Source of the DNA: Fulvivirga ulvae
Lineage (GTDB): Bacteria; Bacteroidota; Bacteroidia; Cytophagales; Cyclobacteriaceae
Length of the DNA: 64,000 bases
Assembly: GCF_021389975.1 (NCBI RefSeq)
Contig: NZ_CP089981.1
Location: 4,241,501-4,305,500 of the forward strand
Direction: 5' to 3'
Positions 1-8,614 of the stretch are shown here, piece after piece; positions within the stretch are counted from its first letter, which is position 1; every line of letters begins with the position of its first letter. The notes beneath the pieces are model-generated. The model did no database searches, had not been told where the DNA came from, and saw only the letters and a program-made list of their open reading frames with translations. Position numbers and translations under genes: made by a program.

Positions 1-1
1 G

Positions 2-445
2 ATGGTTGAATTGAATCTCCCAAAAATTGACTGCAATATTAGAAAAAATGAGGGGAAAGTTGAGATTTTTGATGTTATTAGAAGAAAATTTATACTCTTG
101 ACCCCTGAAGAATGGGTCAGGCAGCATTTGATCCATTTTCTGATCTATAACAGGTCATATCCAAAATCGCTCATAAAGGTTGAGTCGGGCCTTAAATACA
201 ACAGGTTACAAAAAAGATCTGATATTCTTGTGTACAACCGTACGGCAAGTCCTTTTTTGATTGTCGAATGTAAATCCTTCGATGTAAAGATCACGCAGGC
301 AGCTATTGACCAGGTTTCGATGTATAATCGGCAGTTGGGAGCACGTTATGCAGTGATTTCAAACGGACTTACACATTACTGCTGTGAATTTGATCTGGAA
401 AGAGGAAAGATGAATTTTATTAATTCCTTTCCGGATTTTGAATAA
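2..445 (+). CDS. HsdR N-terminal-like (HSDR_N_2) PD-(D/E)XK protein
   Basis: A 147-aa protein resembling the stand-alone form of the type I restriction enzyme R N-terminal domain. The PD-(D/E)XK nuclease core is visible: Asp74 in RSDILVYNR and Glu89-x-Lys91 in FLIVECKSF, followed by a helix with Gln104. No helicase motor, HsdM or HsdS gene is near, and the protein ends just after the nuclease fold, so it is not a working type I R subunit. Stand-alone members are widespread in Bacteroidota and their role is not established. The ATG lies one base from the window edge, so an upstream start cannot be excluded. Family assignment is fairly sure; function is unknown. Confidence 0.75.
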   Translation: MVELNLPKIDCNIRKNEGKVEIFDVIRRKFILLTPEEWVRQHLIHFLIYNRSYPKSLIKVESGLKYNRLQKRSDILVYNRTASPFLIVECKSFDVKITQAAIDQVSMYNRQLGARYAVISNGLTHYCCEFDLERGKMNFINSFPDFE

Positions 446-475
446 AAAAGGGCTTTCGAAAGAAAGCCCTTTTTT
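444..475. terminator. Bidirectional Rho-independent terminator
   Basis: The stem GGGCTTTC / GAAAGCCC is flanked by an A-run on the left and a T-run on the right. It can therefore end transcription both of the HsdR-N-like gene on the + strand and of alanine dehydrogenase, which converges on it from the - strand. Confidence 0.85.
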
Positions 476-491
476 GCAGATATATAAAATC

Positions 492-1607
492 TTAATTTAA
501 AAATTTAGAAACATCAGTGCTTGGTAAGCTGAATGCATCGGCAACGGCTTTGTAAACAATTTCTCCATTAATAATATTAAGACCAAGTTTCAATTCTTCA
601 TTTTCCTGACATGCTTTCTTCCAGCCTTTATTTGCCAGCTGTATAGCATAAGGAAGTGTAGCATTAGTCAATGCCAGAGTTGACGTATAAGGAACAGCTC
701 CGGGCATATTAGCCACGCAATAGTGAACCACATCGTCAATAATGTACGTAGGATCCTGGTGTGTGGTAGGTTTGCATGTTTCAATACAACCACCCTGATC
801 AACTGCCACATCTACGAGAACAGTACCGGGTCTCATGTCTTTTAACATGTCACGGGTAATCAGGTTAGGAGCTTTGGCTCCGGGTATAAGTACCGCTCCG
901 ATGATCAGGTCATGGGTCGTGATCAGTTCACGGATGTTATATTCATTGGACATGAACGTATTAACGTTCGCAGGCATAACATCATCCAAGTATCTCAGTC
1001 TGGGTAGGTTTACATCCATAATGGTAACATCTGCTCCCATACCGGCTGCCATTTTAGCTGCGTTGGTACCTACCACGCCACCACCAAGAATTAAAACTTT
1101 GGCGGGTCTTACACCAGGCACACCACCCAAAAGTATACCTCTACCTTTTAAAGGTTTTTCAAGATATTTGGCACCTTCCTGAACTGACATACGACCTGCT
1201 ACTTCAGACATAGGTACAAGTAGAGGGAGGCTTCTGTCTTCTTTTTCAACAGTTTCATAAGCCAGGCATACCGCCTTACTTTCGATCATTGCTTTTGTAA
1301 GCGGTTCGTATGAAGCGAAATGGAAATAGGTAAATACCAGTTGGTTTTCTTTGATCAGCTTATATTCAGGTTCGATAGGCTCCTTAACCTTCATAATCAT
1401 CTCGGCAATACCATATGTTTCTTCGATAGTGGGAAGCATTTTAGCGCCTGCAGATACATATTCGCTATCGGGAAAGCCACTACCTTCGCCGGCAGTTGAT
1501 TGAACATAGACTGTATGACCTCTTTTGATCAGTTCCTGAACCCCGGCAGGGGTTAGTGCAACACGATTTTCGTTGTTTTTAATTTCTTTAGGTACACCTA
1601 TTATCAT
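492..1607 (-). CDS. ald: Alanine dehydrogenase
   Basis: NAD-dependent alanine dehydrogenase (L-alanine + H2O + NAD+ to pyruvate + NH3 + NADH), 371 aa, the normal length for this cytosolic hexameric enzyme. Residues known to be catalytic in the family are in place: Arg15, Lys75 (MKVKEP) and His96 (YFHFASY). The Rossmann glycine motif LILGGGVVGTNAA lies near residues 172-184, and the C-terminal signature NMPGAVPYTST near residue 305. Monocistronic: it ends at the shared terminator and is divergent from the E1 dehydrogenase. Pyruvate links the two neighbours metabolically, but co-regulation is only an inference. Confidence 0.96.
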   Translation of the reverse strand: MIIGVPKEIKNNENRVALTPAGVQELIKRGHTVYVQSTAGEGSGFPDSEYVSAGAKMLPTIEETYGIAEMIMKVKEPIEPEYKLIKENQLVFTYFHFASYEPLTKAMIESKAVCLAYETVEKEDRSLPLLVPMSEVAGRMSVQEGAKYLEKPLKGRGILLGGVPGVRPAKVLILGGGVVGTNAAKMAAGMGADVTIMDVNLPRLRYLDDVMPANVNTFMSNEYNIRELITTHDLIIGAVLIPGAKAPNLITRDMLKDMRPGTVLVDVAVDQGGCIETCKPTTHQDPTYIIDDVVHYCVANMPGAVPYTSTLALTNATLPYAIQLANKGWKKACQENEELKLGLNIINGEIVYKAVADAFSLPSTDVSKFLN

Positions 1608-1919
1608 GACTTCAATTGTTTATAAGGGGGTACAAATATAGTAAGCAAAAAATATAATGCAGACGTTTGCAATTAATTTTATGGCAGGATTTCATAGTAA
1701 TTTTTTTAGAAAAATAAAATTTTATGAATTTATATTTTTGCAAAATTTTCGTCTTTATTTTTAAGTATTTCGCAATATATAGGTTGGCTCATTTGTTAAA
1801 ATATATAAGGTGCTGGTTTCGGTGACTTGCTCCCGATTTGAAAGCTTTAGCTTTTTCGTTATTTTTGTTACTCTTCACATAAAAGTGATCAATTGTAAAA
1901 TCAATTAAATCAAAAGGAT
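1608..1919. other. Divergent intergenic region between ald and E1 dehydrogenase
   Basis: AT-rich, 312 bases. It holds the candidate ald -7 element and, on the + strand, TATTTTTG at 1733-1740, which fits a -7 element for the E1 gene with a leader of about 180 bases. No small gene, tRNA or strong hairpin is visible. Confidence 0.5.
1633..1640 (-). promoter_or_regulatory. Candidate -7 element for alanine dehydrogenase
   Basis: On the - strand the sequence TATATTTG matches the Bacteroidota -7 consensus TAnnTTTG, about 26 bases before the ald ATG. No good TTTG -33 element was found at the usual spacing, so this is tentative. Confidence 0.4.
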
Positions 1920-4325
1920 TTGAGTACTATAAAAACCGTCAGAAAAACTTCTAGTAAAGTAAGTGAGATATTGCAGGATTATAAGTTAGCCTGTGAAAGC
2001 CGGGAGGCAAGCTTATTAGGAAGAAAGGAAGTTTTTATGGGTAAGGCCAAATTCGGAATATTTGGGGATGGAAAAGAAATTGCCCAGATAGCGATGGCCA
2101 AGGCCTTTAAAAAAGGGGACTTTAGATCCGGTTACTACAGAGATCAGACTTTTATGTTCGCTATTGGCGAACTTACCATACAGGAGTATTTTGCCCAGCT
2201 ATATGCCCATACAGATATTAAAGCTGATCCGGCTTCCGGCGGGAGGCTGATGAATGGTCACTTTGCTACCCGGATGCTCAATGATGATGGAGACTTTAAT
2301 CCAATAACAGAGAATAAAAATAGCAGTTCAGATATATCTCCTACAGCAGCGCAGATGCCTCGCTTAGTGGGGTTGGCCTATGCCTCCAAATTATTCAGAC
2401 AAAATAAAGATCTGGAAGGCTTTAAAAATTTGTCAATCCATGGCAACGAAGTTGCTTTTGGTACAATTGGTAACGCCTCAACTTCCGAAGGAATGTTTTT
2501 TGAGGCCATAAATGCTGCCGGTGTGCTCCAAATACCCATGCTGGTTTCGATTTGGGATGATGAATATGGGATTTCTGTTCCAAAAGAATATCATACTACA
2601 AAAGGAAGTATTTCAAAAGTACTGGCAGGGTTCCAGAGAAGTGGCGAAGAGAATGGTTTTGACATATTTACCGTGCGTGGCTGGGATTATGAAAACCTTG
2701 TAAAGACGTATCAGAAGGCAGCTGAAATTTCAAGAGAAGAACATATACCTACTCTGGTACATGTTCAGGAGATGACCCAACCCCAAGGACATTCAACATC
2801 AGGATCACACGAACGATATAAATCTAAAGAGCGCTTGCAATGGGAGCAGGAGCATGACTGTATTGTGAAATTTAGAGAGTGGATACTTGAAAACGGTTAT
2901 GTTGATGCCGAGGAACTTGATAACATAGAAGAGCAGGCAAAACAAACGGCGAAAGATGCTAAAAATGCTGCATGGAAGGCTTTCATTGCGTCAATCAAAG
3001 AAGATGAGAAATCAGCGCTTGACTTATTGGGACAAGCTCAGGAGCAAAGCAGCCATGCTGAAGCCATTAAAAGTATTAAGTCCAATCTTGAGGGGGTGCT
3101 TAACCCCATTCGTTTAGATAGCCTGAAAGCTGTTAAGAAAGCGTTGCGCTTATTGAAAAGTGAAGATATTCCTGCCCGTAAGCTGTTGCAGAATTGGGTG
3201 AAGAAAGTAGAAAAAGAAAATTTTGAGAGGTTTAGCTCTCATTTATATAGCGAATCGCCCCAGAGCGCACTTCATGTCGAGGTGGTTGAGCCGGAATTTG
3301 ATAGTGAAGTTAAACTGGTTGATGGCAGGGAAGTGCTACAGGCATGCTTTGATGCAGCATTAGCAAGAGACCCCCGTGTTTTTGCTTTCGGAGAAGATGT
3401 TGGAAAAATCGGAGATGTAAACCAGGCCTTCGCCGGGCTTCAGGATAAATATGGAGAGCTTAGGGTAACGGATACCGGAATAAGAGAATGCACTATAATA
3501 GGTCAGGGCATCGGGGCGGCTCTTCGTGGGTTAAGACCGATTGCTGAGATTCAATACCTGGATTACCTCTTATATGCCATTCAGATACTTTCTGATGATC
3601 TGGCCACCCTTCAGTATAGAACCAAAGGTGGGCAGAAAGCCCCATTGATAATAAGGACCAGAGGCCACCGTTTGGAAGGCGTATGGCATTCAGGTTCTCC
3701 CATGGGCATGATCCTTAACAGCATCAGGGGTATATACGTACTGGTGCCCCGTAATATGACTCAGGCTGCGGGTTTTTACAATACCTTGCTGAGATCTGAT
3801 GATACCGCTTTGATCATCGAATGCCTGAATGGCTACAGGCTAAAGGAGCGTGTGCCGACTAACATTGGAGAGTTTACAGTTCCTTTGGGCAAACCTGATG
3901 TATTGAGAAAAGGAGAGGATGTTACCATTGTTACTTATGGTTCGATGTGTAGGGTAATTATGGAAGCTGCGGAACAACTGGAGGAAGAAGGTATTTCATG
4001 TGAAGTGATTGACGTTCAGACGCTGTTGCCTTTTGATATTGATCATTCGATTGTGGAATCTCTTAAGAAGACCAATCGTGTCGTGTTTGCTGATGAGGAT
4101 GTACCTGGTGGTGCGAGTGCATTTATGATGCAGAAAGTACTTGAAGAGCAGGGAGGATACAGATACCTGGATTCAAAACCTGTTACCATCACCGGCAAAG
4201 AGCACAGGCCGGCTTATGCCTCGGACGGGGATTACTTCTCCAAACCAAATACCGAAGAAGTATTTGACAAGGTATATGCTCTTATGGCTGAAGCTAATCC
4301 GGAAAAATATCCTGATATATACTAA
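1920..4325 (+). CDS. 2-oxoacid dehydrogenase E1 component, fused alpha and beta subunits
   Basis: Thiamine-diphosphate E1 of a branched-chain 2-oxoacid or pyruvate dehydrogenase complex, 801 aa, with alpha and beta subunits in one chain. The alpha part (about 1-390) has the cofactor region GNASTSEGMFFEAINAAG and WDDEYGISVP. The beta part (about 465-801) has FGEDVGKIGDVNQAF, YLDYLLYAIQ and the histidine region GHRLEGVWHSGSPMG. The linker is helical and charged. The start is TTG, chosen because AAAAGGA sits just before it and the following residues lead directly into the protein. Its stop overlaps by four bases the convergent lipoprotein gene. Substrate (branched-chain or pyruvate) cannot be decided from sequence; no E2 or E3 gene is adjacent. 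Confidence 0.9.
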   Translation: MSTIKTVRKTSSKVSEILQDYKLACESREASLLGRKEVFMGKAKFGIFGDGKEIAQIAMAKAFKKGDFRSGYYRDQTFMFAIGELTIQEYFAQLYAHTDIKADPASGGRLMNGHFATRMLNDDGDFNPITENKNSSSDISPTAAQMPRLVGLAYASKLFRQNKDLEGFKNLSIHGNEVAFGTIGNASTSEGMFFEAINAAGVLQIPMLVSIWDDEYGISVPKEYHTTKGSISKVLAGFQRSGEENGFDIFTVRGWDYENLVKTYQKAAEISREEHIPTLVHVQEMTQPQGHSTSGSHERYKSKERLQWEQEHDCIVKFREWILENGYVDAEELDNIEEQAKQTAKDAKNAAWKAFIASIKEDEKSALDLLGQAQEQSSHAEAIKSIKSNLEGVLNPIRLDSLKAVKKALRLLKSEDIPARKLLQNWVKKVEKENFERFSSHLYSESPQSALHVEVVEPEFDSEVKLVDGREVLQACFDAALARDPRVFAFGEDVGKIGDVNQAFAGLQDKYGELRVTDTGIRECTIIGQGIGAALRGLRPIAEIQYLDYLLYAIQILSDDLATLQYRTKGGQKAPLIIRTRGHRLEGVWHSGSPMGMILNSIRGIYVLVPRNMTQAAGFYNTLLRSDDTALIIECLNGYRLKERVPTNIGEFTVPLGKPDVLRKGEDVTIVTYGSMCRVIMEAAEQLEEEGISCEVIDVQTLLPFDIDHSIVESLKKTNRVVFADEDVPGGASAFMMQKVLEEQGGYRYLDSKPVTITGKEHRPAYASDGDYFSKPNTEEVFDKVYALMAEANPEKYPDIY

Positions 4326-5119
4326 TTCACCTTGATACCATCAAGTGTAACAGGCTCGGATGTTATAGCGTTACTGTAATTTCCGGCCCTGTCAAGAATA
4401 GTTACCCTGATCTTGAATTTTTTGTTTCCAAAAGTTGATTTCCATCCTTTATTCGGAATGCGGTAGGTCAGGGTACCTTCAGAAGGGGTTTCCTCTCCAA
4501 CCTCATTGATAATAGGAAAGCGTCCGTGGTAGGCTATATTACATTGGGGTTCCTGAATATATTCCCAGAAAAACTCTTCAAATTCCCCGCTTGAATTTTC
4601 CAGAAAGAAGTCTACGTAAATATTGTTATACCGGGGATTCTTTTGATAATATACTGTATCTTCTTTTAATGTCGTATTGCCGGCTGTAATGTTTACTTCC
4701 TGCCAGTTATCGCAGGTATACGGAAAATCATATGGAGGCAGCGTATCAAGTTCCGGGATACTCCTGTCGGATACAGCTATCATATTCTGAACCAGAGCAA
4801 GGTGCACCTCAGACGAAGCTGTCAGGGTGTCAAGGGCAAAGATAGTTTTACTTTTAGTACTAGGATTGTATGAGTAGAAGCCAAATTCGTTATATGGTGA
4901 AGATATATGCTTGTCATCGGAAGCATCAAACCCTAAATCGCCATCGCCATCCTGAAAGTGCAAAGAAATGATCAGTGAGTCATCCTCCTGCAGGCCTCCT
5001 ATTTCCTTATAAGACAAGTCCATAGATTTCAATACAGGATTATCAGGAAAGTCGGGATCTTTAAGGCAGGATGTTAGCAACAATCCAACGGTAAAAAGCA
5101 ATAAAGTATTTATCTTCAT
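4322..5119 (-). CDS. Hypothetical lipoprotein
   Basis: A 265-aa protein starting MKINTLLLFTVGLLLTSC, a type II signal peptide with lipobox LTSC, so it is probably anchored in a membrane on the periplasmic side. The mature part is beta-rich, with a DGDGDLGFDASDD stretch resembling Asp-rich calcium-binding loops, and a C-terminal Ig-like region that mentions no catalytic motif. An ATG ten codons upstream is possible, but the internal ATG gives the proper signal peptide. Family not recognised beyond the many Bacteroidota lipoproteins of this style. Confidence 0.75.
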   Translation of the reverse strand: MKINTLLLFTVGLLLTSCLKDPDFPDNPVLKSMDLSYKEIGGLQEDDSLIISLHFQDGDGDLGFDASDDKHISSPYNEFGFYSYNPSTKSKTIFALDTLTASSEVHLALVQNMIAVSDRSIPELDTLPPYDFPYTCDNWQEVNITAGNTTLKEDTVYYQKNPRYNNIYVDFFLENSSGEFEEFFWEYIQEPQCNIAYHGRFPIINEVGEETPSEGTLTYRIPNKGWKSTFGNKKFKIRVTILDRAGNYSNAITSEPVTLDGIKVN

Positions 5120-5163
5120 CCTTGGGAATTTGATACGGTTGAAACACATAAAATAACTAACGA

Positions 5164-6150
5164 TTGAAATCTTCTAAAAGTTTTTACACGGATATCTTTC
5201 ATACAAATAAATCAAATTTTGATGAGGTTGCACTAAATCTGTTTCAATATCAGGCCACTAACAGTGCTATTTATAAAAGATTTATTCAAAATATCGGAAT
5301 TCAGGCAAACCATGTTAAGAACGTTGAACAAATCCCTTTTTTGCCGATCTCTTTCTTCAAGACGCAGGAGATTAAAACAGGGAACTGGCAGACTCAGGCG
5401 GTATTTGAGAGTAGTGGTACCACGGGTACAACTACCAGTAAGCACTATGTGAAGAATCTTGGGTTTTATTTGCAAAACTGCCAGGAGATATTTCGCAGGT
5501 TTTACGGACCACTTGGACAGTATCATTTTCTGGCACTGCTGCCTTCTTATCTCGAGCGTAGCAGCTCTTCGCTTGTCTATATGGCTGATTATTTTATAAA
5601 ACATAGTTCATCACCCTACAGCGGATTTTATTTGAATGACTATGAAAGGCTGATCGATACGATTGATAAAATTGAGGACAGGGAGAAGATTGTGTTACTT
5701 GGGGTATCATTCGCATTGCTCGATCTCGCTGAGCAATATAAGCCTGACCTTTCCGGTGTTATAGTGATGGAAACCGGCGGGATGAAGGGGCGAAGAGCGG
5801 AAATGATCAGAGAAGAGTTGCACGATGTATTAAAGGAGGGTTTAAATATAGGGCGAGTCCACTCTGAATATGGTATGACCGAACTACTATCGCAGGCATA
5901 CTCTGACGGGGAAGGTGTTTTTCAGTGTCCACCCTGGATGAAAGTTATTCTACGGGATATTAATGATCCGTTTGACCTGAATATAAGGAGAACATCAGGG
6001 GGTATAAATGTTATTGATCTTGCTAATATTGATACGTGTGCCTTTATAGAAACCCAGGATATGGGCAGAGTCTCCCAAATCGGCGATTTTGAAGTAATCG
6101 GGAGGTTTGATAACTCAGATATAAGAGGTTGTAATCTGATGGTCTATTAA
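5164..6150 (+). CDS. LuxE-like acyltransferase / acyl-protein synthetase
   Basis: A 328-aa protein of the LuxE acyl-protein synthetase type, an adenylation-related enzyme that activates and transfers acyl groups. A Ser/Thr/Gly-rich loop FESSGTTGTTTSKHYVKN (about residues 79-96), a GGMKGRR loop (about 215) and HSEYGMTELLSQAY (about 238) match the layout of ATP-dependent acyl-activating enzymes. The start is TTG; no ATG exists before the conserved part. No lux or fatty-aldehyde genes are nearby, so luminescence is not suggested. The substrate is unknown. It stands alone, divergent from the lipoprotein gene. Confidence 0.72.
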   Translation: MKSSKSFYTDIFHTNKSNFDEVALNLFQYQATNSAIYKRFIQNIGIQANHVKNVEQIPFLPISFFKTQEIKTGNWQTQAVFESSGTTGTTTSKHYVKNLGFYLQNCQEIFRRFYGPLGQYHFLALLPSYLERSSSSLVYMADYFIKHSSSPYSGFYLNDYERLIDTIDKIEDREKIVLLGVSFALLDLAEQYKPDLSGVIVMETGGMKGRRAEMIREELHDVLKEGLNIGRVHSEYGMTELLSQAYSDGEGVFQCPPWMKVILRDINDPFDLNIRRTSGGINVIDLANIDTCAFIETQDMGRVSQIGDFEVIGRFDNSDIRGCNLMVY

Positions 6151-6176
6151 AAAGTGCCTTGATAATTCAACAATCA

Positions 6177-6208
6177 TTTGATAAATATGATTTAGTTTAA
6201 TATTTTTG
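6177..6208 (+). promoter_or_regulatory. Bacteroidota-type promoter (-33 TTTG, -7 TATTTTTG)
   Basis: TTTG at 6177-6180 and TATTTTTG at 6201-6208 are separated by 20 bases, matching the known TTTG-N19..21-TAnnTTTG consensus of the Bacteroidota housekeeping sigma factor. It is placed 32 bases before the start of the 43-aa lipoprotein gene and is the best primary promoter seen in the window. Confidence 0.72.
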
Positions 6209-6240
6209 GTTATATTTCGTTAATACTTAAAAACTGGAAA

Positions 6241-6372
6241 ATGAAACTAAGATTAGCTGTAGTACTCCTCGTAATGTTCGGATTGTCTGCTTGCAGTCAA
6301 TATACCTGTCCTACCTATGCTAAAAAAGAGGTGAAGAAAGAGGAGGTAAAGAGCGAAAAAGAAAGAATGTAA
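6241..6372 (+). CDS. Small 43-aa lipoprotein
   Basis: Reads MKLRLAVVLLVMFGLSACSQ followed by a short mature chain that is Lys/Glu-rich (KKEVKKEEVKSEKERM). The N-terminus is a clear type II signal peptide with lipobox LSAC, so the mature product would be a lipidated peptide of about 25 residues. A near-consensus promoter precedes it. Short lipoproteins of this kind are common in Bacteroidota envelopes and have no known function. It runs tail-to-tail into the response regulator gene, with 24 bases between. Confidence 0.7.
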   Translation: MKLRLAVVLLVMFGLSACSQYTCPTYAKKEVKKEEVKSEKERM

Positions 6373-6396
6373 AATCCTTTCTTTTCCTACCTGAGT

Positions 6397-7563
6397 CTAT
6401 TCCTGTTTAATATCTGCATTACGGATAACGTCGTCGGTGGTAATTTCAGTACCAGACATTATTATTAAACGTTCTACAACGTTTCTTAATTCACGTATGT
6501 TCCCGGTCCAGTCGTGCTTCTGTAGTAGCTCTAGTGCCTTGTCGCTGATGGCCTTAGGTTTGGATCCGTACTCTGCGGCTATATCTACCAAAAATCTCTC
6601 TACCAACAGCGGTATATCTTCCTTTCTGTCTCTGAGCGCCGGTACTTTAATTAAAATTACGCTTAATCTGTGGTAAAGATCTTCCCTGAATTTATTCTCC
6701 TCAATGGCCGTTTTTAAGTCCTTATTAGTGGCAGCCACTACCCTTACATTGACTTTTATCTCCTTATCACCACCTACACGGGTAATTTTGTTTTCCTGAA
6801 GCGCCCTCAGTACCTTGGCCTGAGCAGAAAGGCTCATGTCCCCGATCTCATCCAGAAAAAGTGTACCGCCATTGGCCTGTTCAAATTTTCCGATCCTCTG
6901 TTTGATGGCTGAGGTAAAAGAGCCTTTTTCATGGCCAAAAAGCTCACTTTCAATGAGTTCTGAGGGGATGGCTGCGCAGTTGACTTCAACCATAGGTCCC
7001 TTCGCCCGGTTGCTTTTTTCGTGAAGCCACCGTGCTACCAGTTCTTTTCCTGTACCATTTTCACCGGTAATTAAAACACGGGCCTCAGTAGGAGCAACTT
7101 TTTCAATGGTTTCCTTGACCTGACTAATAGCCTCAGATTCTCCCACAATATCAAAACTCTTGGAAATCTTCTTCTTCAGTACTTTAGTTTCATTGACCAG
7201 GGTAGATTTGTCCAGAGCGTTTCGTAAAGTCACTAGCAGGCGGTTAAGATCAGGTGGCTTTTGAATGAAGTCGTAGGCACCTTTTTTTGTAGCATCCACT
7301 GCAGTTTCAATAGTGCCATGTGCACTGATCATAATGAATTGGGTATCGATACCCTGCTCCATAGCTTTCTCAAGTACTTCAATGCCATCCATTTTTGGCA
7401 TTTTAATATCACAAAGAACGGCATCAAATTTTTCTTTGGTCAGCATTTTAAGGCCTTCTTCACCATTTTTGGCTTCGCCAACTTCGAACTTCTCATACTC
7501 CAGTATTTCTTTCAGAGTATTTCTGATGCTCTGTTCGTCATCAATGATTAAAATCTTTGGCAT
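6397..7563 (-). CDS. Sigma-54-type response regulator without DNA-binding domain
   Basis: NtrC-family response regulator, 388 aa. The receiver domain (1-120) has Asp8-Asp9, phospho-acceptor Asp52 (LCDIKMP) and Lys102; the AAA+ domain (about 140-365) has Walker A GENGTGKE, Walker B TLFLDEIGD and the arginine-finger region. Two things are odd. The sigma-54 contact loop reads GSFTSA instead of GAFTGA, and the chain stops at IRNADIKQE without the usual Fis-type helix-turn-helix. Starts at the ATG giving MPKILIIDDE; an upstream in-frame ATG would add 18 unlike residues. No kinase gene is adjacent. It may act from solution like FlgR or have lost sigma-54 activation; this is inference. Confidence 0.88.
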   Translation of the reverse strand: MPKILIIDDEQSIRNTLKEILEYEKFEVGEAKNGEEGLKMLTKEKFDAVLCDIKMPKMDGIEVLEKAMEQGIDTQFIMISAHGTIETAVDATKKGAYDFIQKPPDLNRLLVTLRNALDKSTLVNETKVLKKKISKSFDIVGESEAISQVKETIEKVAPTEARVLITGENGTGKELVARWLHEKSNRAKGPMVEVNCAAIPSELIESELFGHEKGSFTSAIKQRIGKFEQANGGTLFLDEIGDMSLSAQAKVLRALQENKITRVGGDKEIKVNVRVVAATNKDLKTAIEENKFREDLYHRLSVILIKVPALRDRKEDIPLLVERFLVDIAAEYGSKPKAISDKALELLQKHDWTGNIRELRNVVERLIIMSGTEITTDDVIRNADIKQE

Positions 7564-7654
7564 GTATTCATTTTTGGTTATGTTCCTTAGCAGCGCAAGT
7601 AACGTGCCGCTTAGCAAGGAAGCTGATGATTAATGCTCTAAAAATAGTAAAAAA

Positions 7655-8058
7655 ATGCAAGCCTGTAAGCCGGGTTCTGTCCTCCCGACGAATCGGGATG
7701 GCTTATCATTTATCTGGCCTCAATGTCACCATTGAGGTCAACAGCGATCTACCCGTCACGCTTATTTCCGAAGAAAGTCAGACGAGCAGCCTGACAGCTG
7801 CCTGAGGCAGGCTAGCGTGACTTATTTGATCTTTCAACTCGTAAGGTTTACCGTGCCCCCTTAGTCACCTTCGGGGCGGTGGGCTCTTACCCCACCTTTT
7901 CACCTTTTCCTCAGATACAATCAGAGGTAGTTTATTTTCTGTGGCACTGTCTGTCCCCCCGGCAAGCCGGAAAGCCTTCCCGTTAGGAAGTACGATGCTC
8001 TATGTTGCCCGGACTTTCCTCCCCCGGATTTTTCCGGGAGCGATAAGCCAGCTTGCAT
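7655..8058 (-). ncRNA. rnpB: RNase P RNA (class A)
   Basis: The catalytic RNA of ribonuclease P, which trims the 5' leader of pre-tRNAs. Read on the - strand, the 5' part has AGGAAAGTCCGGGCAACATA (complement of 8001-8020), the universal P4-forming block, and the 3' part ends in ACAGAACCCGGCTTA followed by GGCTTGCAT (complement of 7655-7680). The outer helix P1 is formed by ATGCAAGCT at the 5' end with AGGCTTGCAT at the 3' end, which sets both boundaries. Length about 404 nt is typical of class A. Apparent reading frames across this stretch are not genes. Confidence 0.93.
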
Positions 8059-8113
8059 TTTTATTTTTCAGGCAATTTGGGCGAAGCTAATTCATTAACT
8101 ATATGTAAACAAT

Positions 8114-8147
8114 AAAAAAGCCCATTTAGATTCAAATGGGCTTTTTT
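8114..8147. terminator. Rho-independent terminator
   Basis: Stem AAGCCCATTT / AAATGGGCTT with an A-run before and T-run after. It ends the 132-aa gene coming from the right on the - strand, just before rnpB begins. Confidence 0.85.
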
Positions 8148-8167
8148 GCTATGTACTGTAGGTGTGG

Positions 8168-8566
8168 TTAATGAACATCTTCACCAGTAAGTTTATATTC
8201 ATATTCGTCAGCCACATTGGCCACTTCCTGTATAATTTCTTTTAGGACCTCTTCTGTGGCAGTATCTACAAAGCTTGATGCCTCTACGTTAATAAAACCC
8301 TCCGCGATCGCGAATTTAGCGTGGTTGAGGTTAGCGTTTTCTTCAAGTAACGCCTTCAAATCCATGTCTGTTTCATACTCACATACTTTGGATATAAACT
8401 CAATTCCCAATCGGTCATATCTCTGGCTATGGTTTAACTTGCCAAGTACGGTTTGAAAACGATCATCAGCCAATGGTACTATAATGATAGATGTTTTGCT
8501 ATCATACTCTGAATACTGCCCACCGATTTCATCGGAATAATTTTGCATAAAAGCATTAAGATCCAT
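8168..8566 (-). CDS. Hypothetical protein, possibly YbjN-like
   Basis: A 132-aa acidic, soluble protein with no signal peptide or membrane segment. The pattern of two helices around a central sheet (TSIIIVPLADDRFQTVLGK, then YDRLGIEFISKVCEYE) recalls the YbjN / type III chaperone-like fold, in which small acidic proteins bind partners. That similarity is by eye and weak. It is monocistronic, with its own terminator, between rnpB and the DUF2279 gene. No function can be assigned. Confidence 0.65.
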   Translation of the reverse strand: MDLNAFMQNYSDEIGGQYSEYDSKTSIIIVPLADDRFQTVLGKLNHSQRYDRLGIEFISKVCEYETDMDLKALLEENANLNHAKFAIAEGFINVEASSFVDTATEEVLKEIIQEVANVADEYEYKLTGEDVH

Positions 8567-8614
8567 AACGATTAAGTTTTAGTTTCTATATCAATTTATA
8601 AAAAATATCGGCCA

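Noticed and set aside
5164..6150. LuxE-like gene as part of a bioluminescence operon
   Set aside because: No luxCDAB-like genes are present; LuxE-like acyltransferases occur in many non-luminous Bacteroidota.
7557..7805. Open reading frame on the + strand across 7557-7805
   Set aside because: It lies over the 3' part of rnpB on the other strand; the RNA explains the sequence and the protein resembles nothing.
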